DNA from: Azadirachta indica
Taxonomy: Eukaryota; Streptophyta; Magnoliopsida; Sapindales; Meliaceae
Reading direction: 5' to 3'
Assembly: GCA_022749755.1 (NCBI GenBank)
Contig: CM040446.1
Span: 17,050,080-17,114,079, forward strand
DNA: 64,000 nucleotides
Positions 14,427-25,461 of the stretch are shown here, piece after piece. The translations under genes were made by a program, and so were the position numbers. Every line of letters starts with the position of its first letter. Within the stretch, counting starts at the first letter, position 1. Below the pieces are notes generated by a model. The model saw only the letters and a list, made by a program, of their open reading frames with translations. It had not been told where the DNA came from and did no database searches.

Positions 14427-14567
14427 CACAGACTAGCCGGGGAGGATGGCAGAAGAAGATTGAGGGATGCGCTTTAAAAGGACTCGAACGACGTCGTCAG
14501 CCAGGAGACTGCCATATACGAAGACGTTGTGAAGGTTGCCAGTGCTAACAGCTAAGGCGGACCCCAT
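12773..14567 (-). CDS. AIG2-like protein (GGCT/AIG2-fold, putative gamma-glutamylamine cyclotransferase)
   Basis: Five exons read on the minus strand: 14434-14567, 14159-14231, 13956-14048, 13761-13844 and 12773-12913, giving 174 aa, the normal size for plant AIG2-like proteins. The first exon carries the substrate-loop motif VFVYGSLLADDVV. The third carries LDEFEDVEYER, which contains the acidic residue expected to act as catalytic Glu in the GGCT/AIG2 fold. The last exon begins EWRGVHMKDFLKMT and ends with a Ser/Thr-poor tail. It lies behind an 847-base intron; without it the gene looks truncated, because exon 4 read through its donor runs into a false stop at 13659. Known family activity is release of 5-oxoproline from gamma-glutamyl groups; the plant substrate is not settled. 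It lies head-to-tail with PBA1 and ChaC, an order I recall as conserved in Arabidopsis. Confidence 0.92.
14330..14426. repeat. AAAG and AT/AG microsatellites in intron 1 of the AIG2-like gene
   Basis: A GAAA run at about 14330–14356 is followed by an AT run (about 14386–14406) merging into an AG run (about 14407–14426). The AG run ends only about 8 bases from the exon 1 donor at 14433, so length change here could affect splicing. Confidence 0.85.
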
Positions 14568-15580
14568 TTATATCTCTCTCTATCTTTCTCCTAATATCCT
14601 ATTCCTATTCCTTCCAATTCCAAATCAAAACCCACCGTCCCCTGCACTCCACTAAACTGCTTAATAATCAGATACAAGAAAATAAGACCCAGGTTACATC
14701 CAATCAATCAATCAATCAATCAACTCACACCAGCAAGAACAACATTTGATTAATTATTAATATTAAAATTGTAATCAAAATTATGGTTTGCCTTTCACCA
14801 ACTGTCACTCGCCACGCCATGCCACGCTTTCACTGAATTCTCCTGGTTCTTATTATTTATCTTTATTAGACACACACATATATACATATATCGGTTCCAT
14901 TAATTACCGATCTTTTGGTTGGCATACGGCATCATATCAATTTTCAAATAATTAATTATTAATAATAATAATAGTAATAATAATTTATAAGGCCAGCCAA
15001 CCCGTTAAGACTTGGTGGTGTGGATTGTACAGGTCATTAGCTACCATCGGAGATGATAAAAAATCTGCTTATCTTATACAAGCAAAATATCTAATAGGAT
15101 GTGACCAAAGTGAAAAAAATTACAAAAACAAAACTCTTTTACCTTCTTTTTAATTAATTAATTATTATTCTGCTCCTGTTGATTTGAAAATAAAATGTTC
15201 ATAGAATCGAATCATCATTTTCTAAGCAAGCAAGGCTGCAGAGAGCATAGGGCTATTTATTTCACTTGCGGAAACCATCTGTTCAATACGAAAACACAAA
15301 AGATTATCTCCTTCTAATGGTTTTACTGGCTGCTGGATCATTAGCTTTACTTTTCCCAGTATCAAAACATCATAACAGAAACCATCCACCAATCTAGGTT
15401 TGAACCAACCTTAAAAGATAATAACATGGCAACAAACAAATACATATATCCTCCAAACACAATCTTTCTGGCTTCCAGCAATAACGTAAGAGAGAACATC
15501 CTGCTCTACTGCTACTAAATACATCAGTAATTTTCCAACATCAAATTAAGATGAATCTCCGTTTTAAGTAACAGTCTTCA
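14568..15580. other. Intergenic: AIG2-like promoter and PBA1 3' flank
   Basis: No gene is seen. The upstream strand of the AIG2-like gene has a pyrimidine-rich stretch at about 14571–14650 (CT/TC runs), an ATCA repeat at about 14700–14722, and AT-rich sequence with an AAT-like run near 14955–14985. The right part (about 15240–15580) is the likely 3'UTR of PBA1. Confidence 0.55.
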
Positions 15581-18561
15581 TCATATGTTCATAGGGCTAG
15601 CAACATTCAGGATATCCAAGAGAGAATTTTGTGGCTCCAACTCCTCATACCACAGTGGAAGTTTGTCGCCAGGGCAGAACTTTCTGGTCACTCCTTCAGA
15701 ATTTATCTGCAAAAGAACAAACAGAGCAAAGCATTTACGACACCACTTTTGAGTCACAGAATGCAAGAAATTGCCTAGTCAGTTTCAAAGAAATCTTACG
15801 GTGACAGTGCGAACAACCCCACCACTAGCACCGTCTCTTGCAATGGCTAAGGAAACTGCCTTAATTGCTAATTGCTGCAAGAACATAAAAAATAATCATC
15901 ATTAGATCTCTAACCCAAACGTTTAGCTAGCTAGGCAAACCTAAATTCAGACAGAAGAAACATAACACCCTCATGTTCCATCTTTTTGCTTAGGACTCAT
16001 GAGTATGCTTTATTTAAATCAAGGTCTACATATTAATAAAATCAATACTCAACCAAGGACCTTCTTGATGGTTAGAGATGCAGAATTGAATACTAGGAAA
16101 AATAATAATTACTAATTTGGTGATTGTTGAGTCCCACAAGATTCAGGATGGTAAATAACCAATATTTCTTATGGCAATTACTAAATTGTGTTTTGAAACA
16201 TCAAGATCCAGCCTACATACCTCTGCTTCTTCCTGGGTCATTCCCTCTCTCCATGCTTGATCGAAAAACCCATATAAGTAACTTGAGCCAGATCCTAAGA
16301 GATTCACAATATGTTAAATTAGAGAGTATCTTCCAGAAGAGTGTCGTAAAATATTCACCAAATTAGACAATCCCTATGACAGTAATGTCATAACACGCTT
16401 TGCTGAACATACAAAGTGCAAAAACATATAGACATACAGACATACAGACATACAGCACACATAGGAGAGCTGGTAGATTAAAACACACATACACACAAGT
16501 ACATCAACCATGAATTGGGAACATAACAATGATTGGAGATAAAAACTAGAAGTCCAAATCAGTTCACATACAAATTAGAGATTAGTCATAAATCAAAGGT
16601 TAAAATATGAAAGGTCCAAGGAGATTATGCAAACTGCATTGAAAACATAAAAAATGACACCATACTGCTGCAAGGTGTCATCAACCTTCACAGAATCAGT
16701 TGCATGCAAGGAAGCTTTACCATGTTCACAGTGCAGGCTATCATGGAGTAAAGTACTATATCTCCCAAAAATCTGAGACTAGAAGGATCTTGACAGGAAG
16801 CCCATCTTGATTTTGAGTATAACCACATCAATCAAAAAACGAGCATCATTCATGATGCATTTTTAAAACTTTAGGACACTTCCATTAAAATGTATCAGAT
16901 ATGACACAACACCTATATTTGACATTCATAAAGACAATAAATACACACAAAAGGTCATACTCTAATGTCTGAAATTTTGGAATTTCATGTCCAACAACTC
17001 ATCATTATCAACACAAGAGTTAGATGCTCAAATCTAAATATCATAGTCATATAAAAAGTGTAAGGAGATTTTTCTTTATTTACACAACCAGAGAACAACA
17101 TACCTCCAATTGCAAAAGGCTGCTCAATTATTGTTCCACCTAGAGGAACTCCATATATTTTGCCACCGTCATATTTGTCCCAACCGCCAACAATTAGGCC
17201 AGTTTGTAGCATGCTCTGTCAAGTCAAGGTAATTAGAACCAAAACAAGCCAAGCTGAGAAAGAAATTGAGATACTGGGAAGCACTAAAGAAATCTAACAG
17301 GCAAGCTATACTTTCTGTACATTTTCACAATCCATACAACCAATATTGAAGAGTAAACACAAACCTTGTTATTATATGATAGTAGCCTGACAAGGTTGGC
17401 AGCAACTTTAACCGTTGCAGGCTGCCCTAGCTCAATCCTGTCATTAATGCATTTGATAAATAAGAGGGTCCAAATATCTAATTGAACTTAGAACTACGTA
17501 ACTCATATACTCATGCCAGTCAGTGAACAAAAGAATATGCACACTTGATAAGAGGAAAGAAAAGCATTCTTAACCAGTGCCACTCTGTACTGAAGATGAG
17601 CTTGCTTTGAGTACTTGCATACCTCATAAGTGCAATTTCAGGCTGGTGTGTGCAACAACCTAATGCCAAAGCTAACTGATATTAACTAAAATATGGAAGT
17701 AATTTGGACTCATCATCTAGGAATGAGTATCTATCCTTCAGTTGTTATGTTCCACTTTGATATTACAATCAAAGATCATCAACAGTAATAATGCAAGACA
17801 CTACACTATATCTATTACAATAAAATGTTAAAACCATTTTCGCTAATGATTTCATTCCTGTGTATTCTCTTACACCAGCAGAAATATTTGCACACAAATT
17901 AATTCATCTGCTATGATCAGATAAGCACAAAGAGATAACTTACTTCATCATAATGTTTACAATATCCTACAATAACAAAGAAAGGAAAAGAAAAAATTAA
18001 CTAACGTATGTTGATGAAGGAAGTAGCGCACGTAGTCGGAAACAATCTGAGAATCTGCAGCCTGCAAAGGGCAGAGGCACAAACAATTAAATTCGTGGGC
18101 AAGGCATACTTTATCTCTTAATCAGCCCAATCCCACAATTCAAAAATGGAAAACAAAAGCATGGTAAACGTAGACATTATTGTACCGATCCAGAGCGGCA
18201 AACGTAGACATTATCAGTAAGCTGCGTAATCTTGTCTGATGCTCGGTTCGCAACATACACCCCTACCAACACAAACGGCACAAAATTTGAAGTTTAATTA
18301 AACTTAAAACACGAAAATTTCTTTGTTAAAAGGAAAAAAAAAAAACAACGAACATAACCTAAAATCAATCAGATTACTAAATTGAGTAACACACATGGCA
18401 TGAATCGATGTTATTATGAAGTTGAAAAGTACTGAATCGAAGAAAATACCGGTGCTAGTACGGGAATCGGCGGCTAGGACAACTCCGCCGTTGTAAGTGA
18501 GTCCGATGATAGTTGTGCCCATCGAATGTGGGCCGCTGACATCCTCTATCTTCAGATCCAT
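15581..18561 (-). CDS. PBA1: 20S proteasome subunit beta-1 (beta type-6)
   Basis: Catalytic beta-1 subunit of the 20S core, the caspase-like (post-acidic) protease that is also linked to pathogen-triggered cell death in plants. Eight exons on the minus strand: 18450-18561, 18186-18262, 18006-18061, 17365-17437, 17104-17215, 16221-16294, 15800-15874, 15581-15706, giving 234 aa as in the family. The propeptide is 15 residues and ends in Gly15; Thr16 (Thr1 after self-cleavage) starts [11 protein letters not shown]. Asp32 and Lys48 match the conserved Asp17 and Lys33, so the active site is intact. The C-terminus ends in SPMNI. All introns are GT–AG. The promoter lacks an obvious TATA box but has site II motifs. 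Neighbours on both sides encode GGCT-fold enzymes. Confidence 0.97.
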
Positions 18562-19877
18562 TGTTATGCGTTCTGTAATTACTTCAAATTCGAAAACCTA
18601 AAAAATTTACTCTTTGCAGATTAGTGAAATGCAGAGTGAATAAGAAGGAACGAAGTTTGCCCCTTATGTTTCAGAACCTGACTTCTTCCTCAAGTCGAGA
18701 TTTGTTTTATAAATATATTTTATAAAGAAAGAAAGAAAGAAACTGTTTCCTTTCGATGAGTGGCGTAATGCGATACCGTGTACTGGGCCACCTACGTCGA
18801 CCCAAAAAATAAAGCCCATTTCATACTTGGGCTCAGTTTGGTTCTGTATGTCATTAATTTAATCATATTTATTTTACATAATAATTGTAACTAAAATTTT
18901 TTATTGTAAAATGGATGTTAAGAAATCCAAATCCATATTATTTAGAATATTGTTTGTTGAGATCTTATATAAGAAATTGAATGTTGGCAAATTTAATAAG
19001 TATTCAACCATAGTAGTTAAATGCATATAATGATGGATGGTAGATACGTATATGAAGAGTGACAAATAAGGGGAAAGTTCGTTCCTTAATTCAAATTTAT
19101 TATTAAAATGGTAGTAATTTGAACATTAACACGAATGTTTTGTTTAATTGCTAAGTATCAAAGGAAATGTAAAAGGTATTGCGGTTTTCTTACGAGTTAT
19201 GATGGCTTTTTCTATTGTTATTTTTGACTTCTTACAGCATACTGGAACCAACCAACCATACATGAAGACAATCATCCTTCAATTAGGATAAGTGTGCATG
19301 TATGATGAATGATGTATATATTCGTATAGGATTAGGATAAGTATACGTAAATGTATATACGATGTTACACACAACGTCATGTCACGTGTGTGTTGTACTT
19401 GTTGGGTATAATACAGTGGTTAAGGATTCCTTGCCCCCCGACCGTCCAACCCAACTTTTTAGGGGGTGTTATTGAGGACGTTATTGCTATTTTTGGAATC
19501 ATCAATTAAGCACATATATAACCAAACAAAAACAATGTAACATCTGTCTTGTAATGATCAGATAAGATCAAAAGTTAATGATACGATAAAACCAAAAAAA
19601 AGTGTTATTTCATTTGGCTGGAAATTGAAACCAACAAACATCTCTGCCGTAACGTTACAACTATTTCGTATAACATGTTAGTCGTTATTCTCAATTCCAA
19701 ACCATTTGTTCTCGTCAACCCTGAGCCTACATTATGTTATGGTTAACAAAATAGCAAGCAAAAAGTACGATTAAAGTAAAAAACGAAGAAACAACAATAA
19801 AGATTAAGCGTGGATGACCCATTGGGTTAGCTAGCTAACTTCCGCCTGCTGTATTTTTCTTATTCTCTAACGCTACT
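18562..19877. other. Intergenic: PBA1 promoter and ChaC 3' flank
   Basis: No gene is seen. The proximal 280 bases are the PBA1 promoter. The remainder is AT-rich, with an unexplained G/C-rich patch at about 19428–19470 that may be a transposon remnant. The right edge from about 19500 probably contains the ChaC 3'UTR. Confidence 0.5.
18784..18833 (-). promoter_or_regulatory. Site II-type motifs upstream of PBA1
   Basis: TGGGCC at 18784–18789, GCCCA at about 18814–18818 and TGGGCT at 18828–18833 cluster about 225–270 bases upstream of the PBA1 start, with an ACGT core between them. TGGGCY (site II) elements, bound by TCP-type factors, are known in promoters of ribosomal, mitochondrial and cell-cycle genes. 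Function here is inferred from the motif only. Confidence 0.55.
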
Positions 19878-21483
19878 CTACCAATCTGTGGCAGCAACTG
19901 CTTCGGGCAGAAGATGTAGTTGAAGTGTAGCTGGAATATGAGATTTAGTGAGTGGTATGTGGGGATGGGATGATGACCCAACCAACAACTTCTCCTTCAG
20001 AACTCCTTTTTCTGCAATTCCAAGCACTTTTCTCACTTCATTTGCCAGCTCTATTACATAATCATCTTCATGACCTATTACATATGATCACCCAAACTTT
20101 TTGCATTTCAGTCTACTAACAAATAAAAATCAAACAACTTCCAGATCAATCACTGGCATAACAACTACAAACTCTCACCAATATCAAACATGGCTTTCTC
20201 CAACTTGAAAAGATAGTCTCTATTGTTCCCACAAGGTCCAATCGCTGTCGCAATTTGGCTGAAAACATAAATTAAAACAAGTGAAGAGACAGTTTATACC
20301 AGGAATTAATTCCACGTATTTAGAATCTGAAATCTAGTTTACCTTGCCATGTCCTCCAATGGGGCAGGACCCAAGTAGTACTTATTTGATACTTTGTCTG
20401 GAGTAGATGTGAAACTTCACAGGGAATGACAGTCTTGTAAGAGAATCCCCATAAAATAAAAAAGAGAGAAAAGAACTGCAACCAATAGCATATAGAAAGG
20501 TAAGTAACTTACACTATAACTCCAGTTAAAAAAGGCTTGAAAGGATCCTCTTCCTGGATTAAAGAAAGAGAACGCACAGAAAATAAGAACAAATTGCACA
20601 TCTCAAAAGAAATAAATTTCAAAACATATGTAAGATAAAACCCATCATCTTCTCACCTTGTAAAAGTCTGCAAGGGTCTTCTGGTCGTATTCGCATTCTC
20701 TCCGTTCCAAATACTACAAAAACAACGAAGAAAACATCATTCTGTTTTCTAACAGAGTGCAAACTATAATAGACAAAACAAGTCAGAGCTTCTTAAGGCC
20801 TATTTTTAACTTTAACCTTACCAAAAAAAAAAAAAAGGTCTAGAGTTATGTCATTTCATCAATGTCCTTACTTCAGATAGCAATGCTTATCTACTCTAAA
20901 TTAATTATGTAAATAACATACCTCCATTGCGAGTCTTTCCCTTTCAGCATCTCCTTTAACACAATAAGCAGCACCCCACTGATGGAAATTTCAAAAAAGG
21001 AGTCAGAAAACAGCAGAGTAGAAGTAAATGAAAGTTTCTACAGAATTCAACAACTTGGTGAGATCAAATTCTAAACTTTCTTCCTCAAAATTCAAATTTT
21101 CCGGCAGATTCATAACCACCAAAATATCGTACATCATAAGACAGACTATACATCGTAAGATAGACTATACGTACACATATGGCTCCTTCAGTTTGTTCCA
21201 ATGTGCAAGTCCTAGCTGGATGTTCAGGGGTACCTCTATGATCAATGCATGCTGCCACACAGGAAACAAAATGCATAAAATGAAGAGAAATCAAACATGG
21301 TGGAGTACAACTAATTCTACAGAAAAGAAGTGTATAAATGCATAAAACTCTTATATACTGATAAAAATACTCACCGAGGTCAAAAACACGCCTGTAATCC
21401 TTGATGAAGCCTAAAACTTTCTCATCATAATCAAACCCTGGGTTCCACACCAGCGAACCATAGCCAAAAACCCAGAACACCAT
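19878..21483 (-). CDS. ChaC-like gamma-glutamylcyclotransferase (GGCT2 class)
   Basis: Cytosolic enzyme that cleaves glutathione to 5-oxoproline and Cys-Gly; plant GGCT2 members act in glutathione turnover and metal or sulfur stress. Eight coding exons on the minus strand: 21375-21483, 21175-21251, 20922-20978, 20657-20713, 20513-20553, 20343-20414, 20179-20258, 19878-20074, giving 229 aa. The N-terminus [17 protein letters not shown] holds the glycine-rich substrate loop. [16 protein letters not shown] and the YLERRE block, which carries candidate catalytic Glu residues, follow in ChaC order. An in-frame ATG 24 bases further upstream lies in the 5'UTR intron and is not used; the start at 21483 sits just after the acceptor at 21501. 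I recall Arabidopsis GGCT2;2 as the syntenic counterpart. Confidence 0.95.
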
Positions 21484-21500
21484 TATGATTGGTTGCAACT

Positions 21501-22121
21501 CTGACAAAAACGTTTCATCAGAATTTTGAAGTAATAAGGTAATTCAACAAATGGCCACCCTTCCATTCTCCACCAAACAGTTTAAAAACACCTTGATTTA
21601 TTTGATATTATTCAAGTTTAAGAGCTTTTAAAAAAATCCATAACCCGGCCACATCATTGATTACACGTACAACTGGAACAAAATTGACGGGCAAGAGTGT
21701 AAATCTCAAAAATATTAGGACCCTAAAAGTAAACATATTTTTCCTGATGGGTGCAAAGTGCAATCAAATTCATAAATCTATTTTATAATGTAATCTCCCT
21801 GACAAAGTTTCAAGCTGCCCAATAAACTGAAATGATTGGCATCGTTAGCAACAAAATCAATTGAAATACACTTTCTTTGGGACAAACATTCAAATAAATT
21901 ATTGTTTCCGAAAAATGCATCAATGAGCGAGGTAAAAAAGAATAAATTTTTAAGAAAATGCAGAATGAAATGAAAATCATGATGCAGAAAACCTAATAAG
22001 GAAAATAACAATATGAGAAATGACATGACCGACATTGGTAGTGGAGCAGTGATAAGCCAAAATCTTGAACAGAAAAATAAATCACATTTATTTAAGATAA
22101 AGTGAATAACAGAGAGCTTAC
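21501..22121 (-). other. 5'UTR intron of the ChaC-like gene
   Basis: On the minus strand a donor (TTCCT then GTAAGC) falls at 22121, and an acceptor (TTTGTCAG then AGTTGC) ends at 21501, 18 bases before the start codon. The leader exon would run from roughly 22370 to 22122 and is CT/GA-rich. Leader introns of this kind often raise expression. This is inferred from splice-site quality and the upstream TATA box, not from transcripts. Confidence 0.7.
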
Positions 22122-22400
22122 AGGAAAATCCGAGAACTTTCCACCGAAAACGCAGGAAAACACAGAGAAAATGTGAATACCGGCGAACAGAGTCGAGAAA
22201 GCAGGAAACTTTGAAGTAAATGGGGGAGCGCAAGAGAGACAAAAAAAAGAGAGAGAGAGATAACGCTAAACTTTATGAAGGTTTAGCTTCAGATCAGGAT
22301 AATGGAATTCTCTTCGCGTCTCTCTCTCTTGTTTCTCTCTCTCTCCTGTCTCGTGGTTGCAGGGAAGAGGAGAGGGGGGTGGCGAATTATAGAAGCAGAC

Positions 22401-22428
22401 TATTTATAGGACCCAAAAGCCCATGGGC
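22401..22428 (-). promoter_or_regulatory. TATA box and palindromic site II upstream of the ChaC-like gene
   Basis: Read on the minus strand, TATAAATA lies at 22408–22401. About ten bases further upstream is the palindrome GCCCATGGGC (22419–22428), which contains TGGGC on both strands. Transcription would start near 22370. A CT-rich downstream leader is consistent with a core promoter here. Confidence 0.65.
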
Positions 22429-24880
22429 CTCCATTCTGCCACGTATGCCTCTTGAGTTTTATGATCCATCATATCATTCATGTATGTATGCTCTGATAAT
22501 GCCATTCGTCTCTACCGATGGGCACTTTTTTTTTTTAATTTTTCATTTGTTTGGATAATAACATTTAGGTCCCTAATTTTCATATTTTCATAAATATTGA
22601 TTTAATTATTAATTTAAAATCATAAGCTCTTAATTGAATTTTATCATAACTTTATCCATTTACAATCTTATCTTATAGCTTTATCGAAATTTAAGTATAA
22701 ATTTATTTTGTGGCTTTACTAAAAAGTTTAAGTGCAAATTTTGTGAAAATATATTAAGGCTTAAAATCTTTTTTAGAATAAGCAAGAAATCAATTTATGA
22801 TGGATGACTTACCTCTTTATATTAGGTTGCATACTATAATATTTTGAATCAAATTTCAAACTGAAGCAATTTTAATGAGAGTCATAGATTCATGTGTTCT
22901 AAATTAGTCAAATATATTCGAATTATTAAAATAATAGTTATTATTTCACCGTCCGCCAAGCAATGAATGAAAAAAAAAGAAAGAAAGAAAGAAAGAAAGA
23001 AAATATGTCAGTTGTTGTATAATATTCAAGAACAAAAGATTATTGTTTTGCAACAACTAAAGGCACAAGAAATTTCAATTTTGTAAGAAGGTGTAATTAA
23101 GTGAAATATTTATTTATATTTCAAACTTTGTCATATTTTAATAAAATGTCAGTGGATTGTTTCTTCTATGGCATTATATTTTATAAATGACCAAATTACT
23201 CCATTTTCACAATGGAAAGAAAACGTGTAAGATAATACGTATATTATGTATGATAACATGAAACACATGCATGTTGAATGTTGTGGCATAAGATTGAAGA
23301 AATTCAGATACATTGAAACTAGACAGTTTTTCTTTAGCGCGGTATCGTTATCTGACTTCAATTGCAATCTTCGTCATTTAAAGCCTTGGCTAGCACTGTT
23401 TAGTCAGAGAAACAGGTAAAATTGCTTCGATTCATTGAACCTAGACACTACCAATTTCATTCAATATTTGCCGTTTTGGTCCACTTCCAAAATCCATGGT
23501 CATTAGTCAACGCCGTGGTATGTAAAGCGTAAACTATCGAATAATGTTTCTCCGCGGCCTAACAGTAGCCCGGCAGGGATGGTAATGAAATGGGTTGGAG
23601 GTGGGGAGGCATACCCCATTCTCCATTCCGTTGTTTATTTTAATCTTTATTTTTTATTTTATTTTTTAATAAATTTAATAAGTTAGGGATAGAAAATTTT
23701 CTTTTAAGAAATGAGTTCCCTGTTTTTATATCAATTCTCTATTTTATATTATCTTATAAATTAATTTTGTTAATATAATAATTTAATTAATTTAAATAAA
23801 AATATTATTAACATATTATAATATAATTTAAAATAAAAATTTAGGGTATTCTAAATTTTAAATTTTTTTATTTTTATATTTTTATTTTTTATAACATTAA
23901 TTCATGACCTCACAATTTCTTATTACTAATTATATTTAATTATAATATAAAATTTAATATAAAATTTCAAAATTATAATATAAAATTATATTTAAATATA
24001 AAAAATTTAATTTATAAATTATAATATATTTACATTATATTTTAATAGAGAATGGGGCGGAAGCGGGATAGGGAGAGGTAAACTAATTTCTATCCCATTA
24101 ATACATTGGGAATTAGTTTATTCATGTTTATCGTCTTATTCTCCATAAATTTATTTAAATTCTCTCTCATTAGAGTGGGTTTCTATAGGTTTGGGGCTCC
24201 AAGAAAAATTTTGCCATCCCTATACCCCAACAAACTTACATATTTTCATATTATCTTAATTTCTTTTATATATATAGGCAGGCATTTTTTTTAAGGGATA
24301 ATGGTATTTTGGCCCCTAGATATTTCCTAAACAAAATCAACACATAGACAAAACACAGTTTCTTTGATTTTAACAATTTTATCCCTCGCATACTAAGAGC
24401 TTACCTAAAACATTTGGTAACTCCCACCACTTCAAATGTTTTGCTGATTCTTGACTTGGTAATTTTATATGGATGCTTTTTATGCACGAATCATGGATTT
24501 TGGAAGTCAAATCTCAAAATTGATGGCGTTGCTATGCGATGTCAAAATTTTGAATTAGTCAATTTATTCTTAGAATTTGTGTTTCGAACAATTTTAAAGA
24601 TTTATTGTGGACATATGAAATATAATTTTTTTTTTATCATTTTCTTTTACTATTATTTGACGAGTAATTTAAATTTTGTTGAACACACGGGAAAAAAAAC
24701 GTTTCATGTTATCAAACTTTGTGAATTTACTTGGACACATGGATGGATGAGTCACTATGTAAAATTTTGTAATTTTTAATGAACACTTTAATGTGTCAGA
24801 TTTTATGATTAACTTGTATTGTGGATTGAAAATAGATTTTGACAATTTTAAGTACGTTTGAAAATGTAAGATTATTAAAA
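22429..24880. other. Divergent intergenic region ChaC / trihelix
   Basis: No gene is seen. It contains a GAAA microsatellite at about 22975–23002, a probable miniature inverted-repeat element (23575–24221) and, at about 24296, a sequence starting GGGATAATGGTATTTTGG. The last resembles the end of the fold-back element near 59800, but no partner end was found. The rest is AT-rich and featureless. Confidence 0.5.
23575..24221. mobile_element. Probable miniature inverted-repeat transposable element
   Basis: The left end reads AGGGATGGTAATGAAATGGG. The right end, read on the minus strand, begins AGGGATGGCAAAATTTT, so the outer 9–10 bases are inverted repeats. GC-rich ends (GGTGGGGAGG on the left, GGGGCGGAAGCGGGATAGGG on the right) flank a very AT-rich core, and there is no coding capacity. 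No clear target duplication was found, so the exact boundaries and superfamily (hAT-like is a guess) are uncertain. Confidence 0.5.
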
Positions 24881-25424
24881 CTTGGAGAAATTATTAATTT
24901 GTACTATGTTTGGGCTTGATCTGAGAGTTTTGGTCATACTCGCGCTTGCAAGTGGGAATGTTTTAGCTGGGCTTGGAAGTGGTTCTCAGCCCAAAGTGGA
25001 TAAGTCAAGATGGGTTGCGAAGAGGACGGTCAGACGGACGCAGTGTTTATTGTTTGCCGAAAGCAGAGCTTGTGCTCTAACAGGTCCGCTACGATGTAAC
25101 TGTTTCGGTGAGTAATTTCTACAAACATGTAGATGCAGTTATCTTAATTTTTGTTCTCATTCTTTTTTTTTTTTTGCCTAGAATTGTGGAAATCACTGCT
25201 ATATTTTGACCATTTTAGCAGTTTGATCTATGATATTAGCGTTCGGATTGTTCATGTAAATCGCGAAATCAACTAAGTGAAGCCCAGTAATTGCATTCCC
25301 AGTCCCAGATGGGTTAGAGTTTTGGATTTTCTTAGATGATTAAAAAAATGTGATATATATATATATATATGTATATTTTATTAGTTCGATTTCGTAGTAA
25401 GCATTCTTTTACCTTGTAATGTAG
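24881..25424 (+). other. Probable 5'UTR exon and leader intron of the trihelix gene
   Basis: A good donor (TTTCG then GTGAGT) at 25107/25108 and an acceptor (AATGTAG then CAAACTG) at 25424/25425 define a leader intron of 317 bases. The exon before it, whose transcription start is unknown, contains TGGGCTT elements and an upstream ATG at 24906 that opens a short frame ending near 25115 if unspliced. That frame has no family resemblance and is more likely a leader uORF than a gene. Confidence 0.5.
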
Positions 25425-25461
25425 CAAACTGAATAAACCGTTGCATGTGAGAATTTGGAAA

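Noticed and set aside
21028..21345. 105-codon plus-strand frame
   Set aside because: It overlaps ChaC exon 2 in antisense and shows no family resemblance.
24296..24880. Second fold-back element starting GGGATAATGG
   Set aside because: Only one end resembles the element at 59800; no inverted partner was found before the trihelix leader.
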